Of a stretch of DNA of 64,000 nt, positions 38,506-47,055 are shown one piece after another. Every line of letters starts with the position of its first letter. Within the stretch, counting starts at the first letter, position 1. The notes below the pieces were generated by a model. That model had not been told where the DNA came from, did not search any database, and saw only the letters and a list, made by a program, of their open reading frames with translations. Both the position numbers and the translations under genes were made by a program. This stretch comes from Salinisphaera japonica YTM-1 (GTDB lineage Bacteria > Pseudomonadota > Gammaproteobacteria > Nevskiales > Salinisphaeraceae), in NCBI RefSeq assembly GCF_003788585.1, contig NZ_AYKG01000008.1:1-64000 (forward strand), read 5' to 3'.

Positions 38506-39579
38506 TCAGGCGGATATACGTCCGTGTTCCACGTGAAACACACGCTCATTGAGAAGTGCTTCGGGAATCAACCCATGATCGAGAAAAGTGACGAAACACT
38601 GGGCTTGGCAGCGAACAATCTCTTCGGCGAAGGTTTGTCTATATTTCTGGCCCAATTCCGCGGCCATGTCGTCGATTAAAAGTATCGGTCGAATGCCACG
38701 TATCTCATAGAGGATATGAGCCTGTGCCAGCAGTAGCGCGGCTGTCAGAATCTTCTGTTGTCCACGTGAAACCCAGTCACGAGCGCGTGTTGCGGCAATA
38801 TTGATACGAATATCAGCACGGTGCGGACCGTTCCCAGTGAAACGTGCCTTGGCGTCCTGCTCAAGAGAAGCTGCCAAGGCTGCGCCATAGCCATCGTTCC
38901 CGCGCCAACCGGGCTGATATTCAAAGATCAGCTGATCTTCGCCAATGAGTGCTTTGGTGTTCTGCGGCAACTGCCTCTGAACATGCGAAAGATAGCGCCG
39001 GCGACAGGCGTCGACGATTTCACCCTGCTCTACCAACTCCGGATCCCAGGCGACGACCTCATGTTTTGGCCGTTGATGACGCAACGCCCGGTTGCGTTGT
39101 TTCAACGCTCGCCGATAACGTCGCCATGCCGGGAAAAAGGCATGTTCCACGTGGAACACGCCCCAATCGAGAAAATGACGACGGTGTTGCGGGCCTTCCT
39201 CAAGCAGCCGATGGACGTTGGGATCGATATGCTGGAGCGGTAATGCACTGATCAGATCGTAGCGACGCGTCGTGATCTGATCGTCGAGCTTGAATGCGAC
39301 GTTGCGCCGAGCTACATGGCAGCCAATACGGTGTGATGTCGCCGCATCGTCGCCGGTGACACGGCTGCGAACCGTAAAAGCATCGGCGTCGTGATGGATC
39401 GCGTGAGACAGCTGATTCTGCCGAAACGATTGCCCTCGCCCCAATAGATAAATGGCCTCGAGCACACTCGTCTTGCCCGAAGCGTTATCACCTACGATGC
39501 AATTGATACCAGGTGACGCCTGGATGTCACATTCCCGAACACACCGAAAATGATCGATATAAAGCGAATCGATCCGCAC
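38506..39579 (-). CDS. recF: DNA replication and repair protein RecF
   Basis: SMC-like ATPase of 357 residues that loads RecA at gaps. Walker A is GDNASGKTSVLEAIYLLGRG near residue 30, the ABC-type signature is SRGQQKILTAALLLAQ, and Walker B lies in PILLIDDMAAEL. It is separated from dnaN by only 9 bp and from gyrB by about 150 bp, so it likely belongs to the dnaA-dnaN-recF transcript. Confidence 0.95.
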   Translation of the reverse strand: MRIDSLYIDHFRCVRECDIQASPGINCIVGDNASGKTSVLEAIYLLGRGQSFRQNQLSHAIHHDADAFTVRSRVTGDDAATSHRIGCHVARRNVAFKLDDQITTRRYDLISALPLQHIDPNVHRLLEEGPQHRRHFLDWGVFHVEHAFFPAWRRYRRALKQRNRALRHQRPKHEVVAWDPELVEQGEIVDACRRRYLSHVQRQLPQNTKALIGEDQLIFEYQPGWRGNDGYGAALAASLEQDAKARFTGNGPHRADIRINIAATRARDWVSRGQQKILTAALLLAQAHILYEIRGIRPILLIDDMAAELGQKYRQTFAEEIVRCQAQCFVTFLDHGLIPEALLNERVFHVEHGRISA

Positions 39580-39588
39580 AAGAGCGTG

Positions 39589-40689
39589 CTACAGCCGCAT
39601 CGGCATGACGACGTAGCGGCTGCTCTCGTCGCCGACTGCTTGAAGCAGGCCACTGCTGTCCGCGCCTGACAGGGCCAGTAGAAACTCCTCCCCGTCCATG
39701 GCACCGAGGGCGTCGAGCAGATAAGTGACGTTGAAGCCGATCTCTAGCGGCTGGCCATCGTAGGAAACTTCGATCTCGTCTTCTGCTTCTTCTCGCTCGA
39801 CGTTCTGGGCCTGCAGCTTGAGCGTGTGTTCGCCCAGAGTGAGCCGTACACCGCCAAACTTCTCATTCGACAGAATGGCCGTTCGCGACAGCGCCTGACG
39901 AATCGTATCGCGGTGCGCGGTCATTTCCTGCTCGGGCTGTGCTGGAATCACGCGTTCGTAATCAGGGAAACGACCGTCAATCAATTTCGTGGTGAAACTT
40001 AGACCCGGCAGTTCTAACCGCAGATGCTTGTTCGATAACATCAGCCGGATTTCAGCATCGCTGTTACCTAGCAGCCGGACAAGCTCGGTCACGCCTTTTC
40101 TCGGAATGATGGCCTGTATCGCTTCATCCACGTTGACGTCAATATTGGCATCCGATAACGCCAGCCGATGTCCGTCGGTAGCCACACATCGCACCCGATC
40201 ACTTCGCAGTGACAACAGAAGACCGTTCAGGTAATAACGGACATCCTGCTGGGCCATGGCGAAGTGTGTGCGATCGAGCAGCCCTTTCAACGTGTTCTCG
40301 GGGATCGAGATCGTCTGCCCGCTCTCTACTTCATCCAGATGTGGCCAGTCGTCGGCAGACAGCACGGCAAGTGTGAATCGAGAACGATTGGACTGGATCT
40401 TAGTCTGGTTTCCTTCCTGACGACATTGAATTTCGGCGTCATCAGGGAGTCCACGACAGATATCAAGCAGCTTACGCGCCGGGATGGCGACTGCCCCCGG
40501 TGCTTCAATGACGGCCGGGCAGTGTGTGACGAGCTCGAGTTCTAGATCAGTTGCTGTGAGTGTGAGCTGGTTGTTCTCGCCCTGGATCAATACGTTCGAC
40601 AGGATCGGCATAGTCTGGCGTCTTTCGACGACACCGATCACGGTCTGGAGGGCGGAGAGCATGTCTCGTCGCTGAACTGTGAACTGCAT
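39589..40689 (-). CDS. dnaN: DNA polymerase III beta sliding clamp
   Basis: Processivity clamp of 366 residues, a dimer of three-domain subunits. N terminus MQFTVQRRDMLSALQTVIGVVERR, the central GLLLSLRSDRVRCVATDGHRLA, and the C-terminal SSRYVVMPMRL that forms the partner-binding pocket are all conserved. The start ATG 40689 is the family start. It follows dnaA after 255 bp of AT-rich sequence carrying candidate DnaA boxes. Confidence 0.97.
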   Translation of the reverse strand: MQFTVQRRDMLSALQTVIGVVERRQTMPILSNVLIQGENNQLTLTATDLELELVTHCPAVIEAPGAVAIPARKLLDICRGLPDDAEIQCRQEGNQTKIQSNRSRFTLAVLSADDWPHLDEVESGQTISIPENTLKGLLDRTHFAMAQQDVRYYLNGLLLSLRSDRVRCVATDGHRLALSDANIDVNVDEAIQAIIPRKGVTELVRLLGNSDAEIRLMLSNKHLRLELPGLSFTTKLIDGRFPDYERVIPAQPEQEMTAHRDTIRQALSRTAILSNEKFGGVRLTLGEHTLKLQAQNVEREEAEDEIEVSYDGQPLEIGFNVTYLLDALGAMDGEEFLLALSGADSSGLLQAVGDESSRYVVMPMRL

Positions 40690-40944
40690 GGGCTTCGATC
40701 TCCGGGCGGTAATCGTCTTGCTGTCTTAATGGCTTAAAAGAAAAATAGTAGTAACAACAATAGCTGAAGGGCTATGCTGTTGATAACTCTATTTTTCTTT
40801 TGAATTCATATACTTGCTTACTTATTAACATTGTTTGTTAACAGCGTTACAAACTGTTTGGAACTTGTGTGCAGATTGTGGACGGTTTAGACCCAGGTGC
40901 GGCGACCTCTTTCCGCGCTGTGGTTATCCCTGACTTGTCCACAA
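40690..40944. other. Candidate origin region between dnaA and dnaN
   Basis: This AT-rich gap in a GC-rich genome contains DnaA-box-like 9-mers: TGTTGATAA (40778-40786) and TTGTCCACA (40935-40943), each one mismatch from TTATCCACA or its complement. TAGTAGTAA at 40746-40754 resembles a DnaA-trio, and a long AT-rich stretch runs from 40735 to 40850. It may act as part of oriC or as an autoregulated dnaN promoter. Confidence 0.5.
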
Positions 40945-42258
40945 CTAACTGGTGAGTATGCGGCTCAAGTTGACATAATCTTCGTCGAATCGCGTATCGG
41001 TCTCTCGAAGTTCTTTGACCTTGCGACAGGCATGCAAAACTGTCGTGTGATCGCGACCGCCGAAACCCTGACCTATCTCGGGCAGGCTGTGGTTCGTCAG
41101 CTCTTTAGCCAGCGCCATTGCCATCTGCCGCGGCCTGGCGATTGTTCGAGTACGCTTCTTGCCAAGCAGGTCAGCCAGGCGGATCTTGAAATACTCGGCG
41201 ACGGTCTTCTGGATGTTTTCGATCGTTACCAGGCGGTCATACACCGCGAGCATGTCGTAGAGCGCTTGCTTGGCGAACTCGACGGTGATGGTTGCGCCCG
41301 TGATCTGGGCTGAAGCCTTGAGGCGATGGAGCGCACCCTCGAGATCGCGCACGTTCGAGCGCACGCGCTTGCCGATGAAGAAGGCGACTTCCTGCGGCAG
41401 TTCTATGCCGTGAAACTCGGCCTTGGACAGCAGGATGGCGACCCGGGTCTCCAGCTCCGGAGGCTCCACCGCCACGGACAGGCCCCAGGAGAAGCGTGAT
41501 TTCAACCGATCCTCAAGCCCGTCGACCTCTTTGGGAAAACGATCGCAGGTGATGATGATCCGTTGGTTGGCCTCGAGCAGCGAGTTGAACGTATGAAAGA
41601 ACTCCTCCTGCGAGCGGTCCTTGCCGGCGAAGAACTGGATATCATCGATCAGCAGCGCATCGAGCGTTCGATAGTGTTCCTTGAAGCGCTCCATCCGATT
41701 ATGTCTAATCGCGGTGATCATCTCGTTGACGAAATGCTCTGAACGCACGTAGGCAATACGAGCGCGAGGGTTATTGGTCAGCAGACGATGGCCCACGCTC
41801 TGCATGAGATGGGTCTTGCCCAGGCCCACACCGCCATAGATCAACAGCGGGTTGTAAGCCATGTTCTCCGGATCGGCGGCCTGCTCGGCGGCCGCGCGCG
41901 CAATCTGGTTGGACTTGCCCTGCACGAACGATTCGAACGTGTAGCGGGCATCCAGGTTGTGTCGCGCCGTATCGGTCAACGGCGGCGCATCGGCCTCGAC
42001 CGGCTCGGCGACCTGCTTGCCACCGCCGACCAGCACACGAATACGTCGCGGCGCTTCTCCGAGCTCGGAGAGCGCGTTGGCGATCGGGGCGCGCAGTTCA
42101 CGCTCAACCTGGTCGCGAACGACTTCGTTGGGCGCCATGAGATCCAACCCATCGTCGCCAAAACGTGCTTCAAGCGGCCGCAGCCACAGGTTCACGTCTT
42201 TTTCCGGAAGCCGGGTTTCGATATGGGTCAGACAGCGCTGCCAAAGCGTATTGGCCAA
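40945..42258 (-). CDS. dnaA: Chromosomal replication initiator DnaA
   Basis: AAA+ initiator of about 437 residues. Domain I starts ANTLWQRCLTHIETRLP; Walker A is GGVGLGKTHLMQSVG; Walker B is LLIDDIQFFAGKDRSQEEFF; the DNA-binding domain includes GGRDHTTVLHACRKV. I place the start at TTG 42258 because GGAG lies eight bases before it and it gives the normal domain I N terminus. The ATG at 42297 would add an odd Cys-rich MCSALSCRHGAND segment and has no ribosome site. It is divergent from rpmH. Confidence 0.94.
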   Translation of the reverse strand: MANTLWQRCLTHIETRLPEKDVNLWLRPLEARFGDDGLDLMAPNEVVRDQVERELRAPIANALSELGEAPRRIRVLVGGGKQVAEPVEADAPPLTDTARHNLDARYTFESFVQGKSNQIARAAAEQAADPENMAYNPLLIYGGVGLGKTHLMQSVGHRLLTNNPRARIAYVRSEHFVNEMITAIRHNRMERFKEHYRTLDALLIDDIQFFAGKDRSQEEFFHTFNSLLEANQRIIITCDRFPKEVDGLEDRLKSRFSWGLSVAVEPPELETRVAILLSKAEFHGIELPQEVAFFIGKRVRSNVRDLEGALHRLKASAQITGATITVEFAKQALYDMLAVYDRLVTIENIQKTVAEYFKIRLADLLGKKRTRTIARPRQMAMALAKELTNHSLPEIGQGFGGRDHTTVLHACRKVKELRETDTRFDEDYVNLSRILTS

Positions 42259-42297
42259 ATCGTTCGCTCCGTGCCGGCAAGAAAGGGCGCTGCACAT

Positions 42298-42437
42298 GGC
42301 GCGCGGCCGAACAAGTTAACGTACTTGTCACAGCTTATCCACAGCCTTATTCAAGGCTTGCGGATAAACGCCCACGCGCATAAAATCCGCGCTCTTTTAC
42401 GTCAACATGTGCCTTGCAAAGGCGCAGGAGCCTTCTC
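42298..42437. other. DnaA boxes between dnaA and rpmH (candidate oriC half)
   Basis: A perfect DnaA box TTATCCACA lies at 42335-42343 and TGCGGATAA (one mismatch) at 42359-42367. This gap is the known origin location in Pseudomonas. The second box overlaps the rpmH -35 region. Confidence 0.6.
42358..42386 (+). promoter_or_regulatory. Sigma-70 promoter of rpmH
   Basis: TTGCGG (42358-42363), a 17-bp spacer and TAAAAT (42381-42386) give near-consensus elements about 50 bp before rpmH. The overlap with a DnaA box suggests DnaA could influence rpmH-rnpA expression. Confidence 0.7.
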
Positions 42438-42572
42438 ATGAAGCGCACTTTTCAGCCCAGCAATCTGCGTCGTAAGCGCACCCACGGTTTCCGTGCCCGC
42501 ATGGCCACCAAGAACGGTCGTCGTGTGATCGCCGCGCGTCGTGCGAAAGGCCGCAAGCGTCTGACGCCGTAA
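42438..42572 (+). CDS. rpmH: 50S ribosomal protein L34
   Basis: A 44-residue basic ribosomal protein, beginning [20 protein letters not shown] and ending KGRKRLTP, i.e. the complete L34 fold. An AGGAG ribosome site lies 8 bases before the ATG. The gene precedes rnpA by 14 bp, the universal order. Confidence 0.97.
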   Translation: MKRTFQPSNLRRKRTHGFRARMATKNGRRVIAARRAKGRKRLTP

Positions 42573-42586
42573 ACCGAGCCGTATTC

Positions 42587-42949
42587 GTGCGAGCCGCGTT
42601 CCCTCGCGAAGCGCGTCTGCTCGCCCCGCCTCAGTTCCGGGCGGTGTTCGCCGACGGCGAGAAATTCGTCAGTCGGGGATTCGTGCTGATCGCTGCACGC
42701 TCGCCATCGGGCCGATCGCGGCTCGGGCTAGCGCTGGCAAAGCGTCGTATCCGGCGTTCGGTTGATCGCAACCGTGTCAAACGCGTGACACGCGAATCGT
42801 TTCGACAGCATCAGAACCTGTCATGTCCGGTCGATATCGTGGTGCTTGCACGCAGCCATACCAGCCACATGACCAACGCCGAGCTGTTTGATCAGCTGGC
42901 GGTGATCTGGTCCAAGATAGCGGCCTCGAAGACGCTGCGTCAGCCTTGA
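42587..42949 (+). CDS. rnpA: Ribonuclease P protein component
   Basis: Basic 120-residue cofactor of RNase P that helps bind pre-tRNA leaders. The RNR-like signature appears as RRIRRSVDRNRVKRVTRESFR near residues 52-72. It starts with GTG 42587; this gives FPREARLLAPPQFRAVF, the family N terminus. The yidD gene that often overlaps rnpA is missing: only 56 bp separate it from yidC. Confidence 0.94.
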   Translation: MRAAFPREARLLAPPQFRAVFADGEKFVSRGFVLIAARSPSGRSRLGLALAKRRIRRSVDRNRVKRVTRESFRQHQNLSCPVDIVVLARSHTSHMTNAELFDQLAVIWSKIAASKTLRQP

Positions 42950-43005
42950 AAGACATCCGCTAAGTCGCCGCGGCGCCTCATCTCGCGAACCGGGAACTCC
43001 GACCG

Positions 43006-44784
43006 ATGGACAATATTCGCTTTGCTCTGCTCTGTGCCGCCGCGGCGGTCTGCTTCTTCCTGTATCAGGCCTGGCAGACTGACTACGCGAATCAACCCAC
43101 GGCACAGGTCGCCCAGCAGAGCGACCAGCCGGCTGACACGAGTGGGCCGGCCAATACGGGCGACGACGACGTGCCGAGTATCGGTGCACCGTCCAGTAAG
43201 GGATCGAGTACATCCAGCGATGGCACGGGGGGCAGCGCGCCGGCCGGCCGCATGGCCGAGGTGCCCGGCAACAACGCCTCGCCGGTGGCTCAGGGCGAAA
43301 AGATTCATGTCGTCACCGACAAGCTCGACGTCGTGATCGACACCACCGGCGGTAGTCTGTCGCGGGTGGCGCTGCGCGGGGTGCCGCTGTCGTCGGAAAA
43401 GCCGGACACGGATCTGCGCCTGATCAACGATTCCCTGCCCGATTTCTTCATCGAGCAGAACGGCCTGATCTCCAAGGACGGCGATGCGCCCACGCATACC
43501 GCCAGCTTCTCGGCCAGTAAGACCGATTACGAGATGACCGAGGGTCAGGACACGCTCGTCGTGCCCATGACCTGGACCGACAACGCCGGTCATACCGTGG
43601 TCAAGCGCTATACCTTCCACCGCGGCAGCTACAAGATCGGTCTCGATCAGCAGGCACAGAACCGGGCCGGTGCGCCGTGGGACCTGTCACAATACGTGCG
43701 CTACTGGCGTACGCCGCAGGCGGCAACGGGCGACGTGCCGTTCTCCTCGCCGTTCTTCGGCGCCGGCTGGTACCAGGCCAAGGGCGACGAAGAGTACGCC
43801 TACCAGACGCGCGATCGTGAAGACATCCTGAGCGATCCGTTGACCCTGAGCCAATCGGGCGGCTGGATCGCCATGATCCAGCACTACTTCATCGGCGCCG
43901 TCGTGCCGCCGGCCGATAGCGAGGTGCGGTTTTTCGCACGTGGCAAAGGCATCCAGGGCGCCAGCGGCGGTTATGCGACCGGTTTCGTCGGCGCTCAGAA
44001 AAGCGTTGCCCCGGGCAGCAGTGCCGATTTCAGCTCGACGCTGTTCATCGGCCCGAAATACCAGGATCAGCTTGACGGTGTCGCCCCGGGTCTGGGCCTG
44101 ACGGTCGACTATGGCTGGTTCTCGGTGCTGGCGCGCCCGATCTTTGCGGTGCTGGAGTTCCTGCATTCGCTGGTGGGCAACTGGGGCCTGGCGATCATCC
44201 TGCTGACCTGTGTCATCAAGGCCCTGTTCTACAAGCTCTCGGAAATCCAGTTCCGTGGCATGGCCCGCATGCGCAAGTTCCAGCCGCGCATGGCCAAGCT
44301 CAAGGAGCAGTACGGCGACGACAAGCAGGAACTCCAGAAGCGCATGATGGCGCTGTACAAGGAAGAAGGCTTCAACCCGATGGCCGGCTGCTGGCCGCTG
44401 TTGGTGCAGATGCCGGTCTTCATCGCGCTGTACTGGGTACTGCGTGAGTCGGTCGAATTGCGCCATGCGCCGTTCATGCTGTGGATCAACGACCTGTCGG
44501 CGCCGGATCCCTACTTCGTGTTGCCGGTGATCTTCGGCCTGACCATGTTCCTGCAGCAGCGGCTGAACGTGAATGCGGCCATGGATCCGATGCAGCAACG
44601 CATCATGCAGATCATGCCCATCGGCATGGCCGTGTTCTTTGCCTTCTTCCCGGCCGGTCTGGTGCTCTACTGGTGTACTAACAACCTGTTGACCATCGCC
44701 CAGCAGTGGTACATCTACCGCAAGCTGGATAACGAAGAGGCCAACGGCGGGCCGAAGCCCAAGAAGGCGAAGGCTAAGAGTTAG
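43006..44784 (+). CDS. yidC: Membrane protein insertase YidC
   Basis: Oxa1-superfamily insertase of 592 residues. An N-terminal membrane segment (residues 4-20), a long Asp/Ser/Gly-rich linker and the large periplasmic beta-sandwich P1 domain precede five C-terminal membrane helices with the conserved FNPMAGCWPLLVQMPVFIALY and PAGLVLYWCTNNLL motifs. The cytoplasmic arginine-equivalent lies in the KALFYKLSEIQFRGM segment. It ends with a lysine-rich tail. Three bp separate it from mnmE. Confidence 0.96.
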   Translation: MDNIRFALLCAAAAVCFFLYQAWQTDYANQPTAQVAQQSDQPADTSGPANTGDDDVPSIGAPSSKGSSTSSDGTGGSAPAGRMAEVPGNNASPVAQGEKIHVVTDKLDVVIDTTGGSLSRVALRGVPLSSEKPDTDLRLINDSLPDFFIEQNGLISKDGDAPTHTASFSASKTDYEMTEGQDTLVVPMTWTDNAGHTVVKRYTFHRGSYKIGLDQQAQNRAGAPWDLSQYVRYWRTPQAATGDVPFSSPFFGAGWYQAKGDEEYAYQTRDREDILSDPLTLSQSGGWIAMIQHYFIGAVVPPADSEVRFFARGKGIQGASGGYATGFVGAQKSVAPGSSADFSSTLFIGPKYQDQLDGVAPGLGLTVDYGWFSVLARPIFAVLEFLHSLVGNWGLAIILLTCVIKALFYKLSEIQFRGMARMRKFQPRMAKLKEQYGDDKQELQKRMMALYKEEGFNPMAGCWPLLVQMPVFIALYWVLRESVELRHAPFMLWINDLSAPDPYFVLPVIFGLTMFLQQRLNVNAAMDPMQQRIMQIMPIGMAVFFAFFPAGLVLYWCTNNLLTIAQQWYIYRKLDNEEANGGPKPKKAKAKS

Positions 44785-44787
44785 CCG

Positions 44788-46170
44788 ATGAGCACGGTCG
44801 GCCGGGGGCAGCCTTCGGGCGATACCATCGCCGCGCTGGCCAGCGGCGCCGGTCAGGCCGGCGTCGCGGTCATTCGTATCTCCGGCCCGGCCGTGCCGGA
44901 GATCGTGACCGACCTGATCGGGCGGCTGCCCAGGCCTCGCTATGCCGTGCTAGCGGCGTTTTTTGACGATCAAGAGCAGGCTATCGACAAGGGCCTGGTG
45001 CTCTATTTCCCTGCCCCGGCCTCGTTCACCGGTGAGCATGTCGCCGAGCTGCATGGCCACGGCTCGCCGATTCTCGTGGATCTGCTCCTCCAGCGACTGG
45101 TGGCGCTGGGCGCACGGCTGGCCGGCCCGGGCGAGTTCTCGCAGCGGGCGTTTCTCAACGACAAACTCAGCCTCGATCAGGCAGAGGCGATTGCCGACGC
45201 GATCGCGGCCAAGAGCGCGGTGACCGCCCGCGCGGCCGTGCGGGCAGTGGAAGGGGCCTTCGCCGATGAAATCGAGGCCCTGGTGGCCGAGCTGACGGCG
45301 CTGCGGGTCTATACCGAGGCCGCCATCGATTTCCCCGACGAGGAAGACGTCAATTTCCTGGGGGACGGCCAGATCCTGGGGCGCCTGGATGCCATTGCGA
45401 CCGACCTGGCCGCACTGCGGCGCGCCGCCGGCCAGGGCGCCGGGTTTCGCGATGGCCTGCGGGTCGTGATCGTCGGCCGGCCCAACGTCGGCAAATCCAG
45501 CCTGCTCAATCGCCTGGCACGACGGGATTCGGCCATCGTGACCGATATCGCCGGCACCACGCGTGATGTGCTCACCGAGCAGCTGTCGATCGATGGTCTG
45601 CCGTTGACCCTGATCGACACCGCCGGCCTGCGTGACACCCTCGACCCGGTCGAGGCCGAGGGTGTGCGACGGGCGCGTGCCGAGATCGATACCGCGGATC
45701 GCGTGCTGCTCGTCATTGACGATACGGCCGGCCTCACACGGGACGACCAGGCGCTTATCGATGAGTTCGCCAACCTGGCCTCTGGCTCGGGCCTGACGCT
45801 GATCGCCAACAAGAGCGATCTATCGGGCCAGTGCCCCGGTGCCTGCGAGATCGGCGGGTTGCCCGGCGTGCGGGTATCGGCCCACAGCGGCGAGGGTTTC
45901 GAGGCTCTTGGCCAGCATCTCAAGCATCTGGCCGGCCTGGACGATCAGGCGGAGCCTGTCTTCGTGGCCCGGCGACGTCATCTCACCGCACTCGACGCCG
46001 CGGCCCGGCACCTGGTTGATGCACGCCAGGTGCTGACCGTGGATGCCGCGGGTGATCTCGTGGCCGAAGAACTGCGCCTGGCGCAGAACGCGCTGGGCGA
46101 AATCACCGGGCGGGTGACCAGCGATGATCTGTTGGGCGAGATCTTCTCCAGCTTCTGTATCGGCAAGTAG
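44788..46170 (+). CDS. mnmE: tRNA uridine-5-carboxymethylaminomethyl modification GTPase MnmE
   Basis: With MnmG this 460-residue potassium-activated GTPase modifies U34 of several tRNAs. The N-terminal domain has FTGEHVAELHGHGSP and the inserted G domain has GRPNVGKSSLLN, the DIAGTTRDVL switch, DTAGLR and NKSD. The C terminus CIGK carries the conserved cysteine. Final gene of the rpmH-rnpA-yidC-mnmE block. Confidence 0.97.
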   Translation: MSTVGRGQPSGDTIAALASGAGQAGVAVIRISGPAVPEIVTDLIGRLPRPRYAVLAAFFDDQEQAIDKGLVLYFPAPASFTGEHVAELHGHGSPILVDLLLQRLVALGARLAGPGEFSQRAFLNDKLSLDQAEAIADAIAAKSAVTARAAVRAVEGAFADEIEALVAELTALRVYTEAAIDFPDEEDVNFLGDGQILGRLDAIATDLAALRRAAGQGAGFRDGLRVVIVGRPNVGKSSLLNRLARRDSAIVTDIAGTTRDVLTEQLSIDGLPLTLIDTAGLRDTLDPVEAEGVRRARAEIDTADRVLLVIDDTAGLTRDDQALIDEFANLASGSGLTLIANKSDLSGQCPGACEIGGLPGVRVSAHSGEGFEALGQHLKHLAGLDDQAEPVFVARRRHLTALDAAARHLVDARQVLTVDAAGDLVAEELRLAQNALGEITGRVTSDDLLGEIFSSFCIGK

Positions 46171-46184
46171 CCGGGGCCCGGCCA

Positions 46185-47033
46185 TCATTCGGCCGGCATG
46201 CGGCAGCGCTGCGAGGTGCGTGCCGAGACCCCGATCCGGCTGGCCCCGGCATCCAGCGCATACACGTATGCCCATTGCTTGCCGGTGACATAGACACGAT
46301 CCGCGGCCCGGTCATAGGCGATGCCGTTGAAGACATCGGCGCTGTCCGGCTGCTCGGCCGCCAGGCGAGTCGCATCGCGCACGGCCACGACATCGCCGCT
46401 TCCCGGATCGATGATCAACAAACGATTGGTGTGCCACTGATTGGCCCAGATCATGCCGTGGATGACTTCCAGCTCGTTGAGCTCGTCGACGGTCTGCCCG
46501 GCCCGGTGCACGGGTAAACGCTCCGTGATCTCGAAAGTGTTCGGATCGCGAAAGGTCAGCGTATCGCTGCCATCGCTCATCACCAGTGCATCGCCACAGC
46601 GGGCAAGCCCCCAGCCCTGGCCGGCGTAGGAGAAATCAGCGATGTGGCGCAATGTGTCGCGGTCATAAACGAACACGCGGCCCGCTTTCCACGTCAGCTG
46701 GTACAGCCGGTCATCAACAAGAGCCAAGCCTTCGCCGAAATATCGTGGTTTCAGCTCACGGCGCGTGATGGCTTGGCCGGTGCGCGGCTCGACGTGTCTG
46801 ATCGTCGAATGCCCGTACAGGCCGGTGCTCTCATACCACTGCCCGGCCTCATCAATCAGAAACCCCTGGGTGAAAGCACTGGCGTCATGGGGCAGCCGCT
46901 GGCTGACATGCACCGGTTCGGCGACAACCTTGGCCGCCGCGATATTTGACATAACCAGGCCCAGTGCGAGCAGTGATATCGCCAGCCATCGGTTGGCAGA
47001 AAGCCGGCGGGCCGTAAGATAGGGCTTTGACAT
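46185..47033 (-). CDS. Secreted glutaminyl-peptide cyclotransferase
   Basis: Bacterial-type glutaminyl cyclase (beta-propeller) of 282 residues that forms N-terminal pyroglutamate. A signal peptide (hydrophobic core WLAISLLALGLVMSNIAAA) is followed by HDASAFTQGFLID, YESTGLYGHSTIR and FNGIAYD, all family signatures; the catalytic glutamate lies in the ELEVIHGMIWAN region. ATG 47033 begins the signal peptide. It is divergent from the FNT gene with only 22 bp between the two starts. Confidence 0.88.
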   Translation of the reverse strand: MSKPYLTARRLSANRWLAISLLALGLVMSNIAAAKVVAEPVHVSQRLPHDASAFTQGFLIDEAGQWYESTGLYGHSTIRHVEPRTGQAITRRELKPRYFGEGLALVDDRLYQLTWKAGRVFVYDRDTLRHIADFSYAGQGWGLARCGDALVMSDGSDTLTFRDPNTFEITERLPVHRAGQTVDELNELEVIHGMIWANQWHTNRLLIIDPGSGDVVAVRDATRLAAEQPDSADVFNGIAYDRAADRVYVTGKQWAYVYALDAGASRIGVSARTSQRCRMPAE

Positions 47034-47055
47034 CGTCAACCCACGAGTGTGATCG

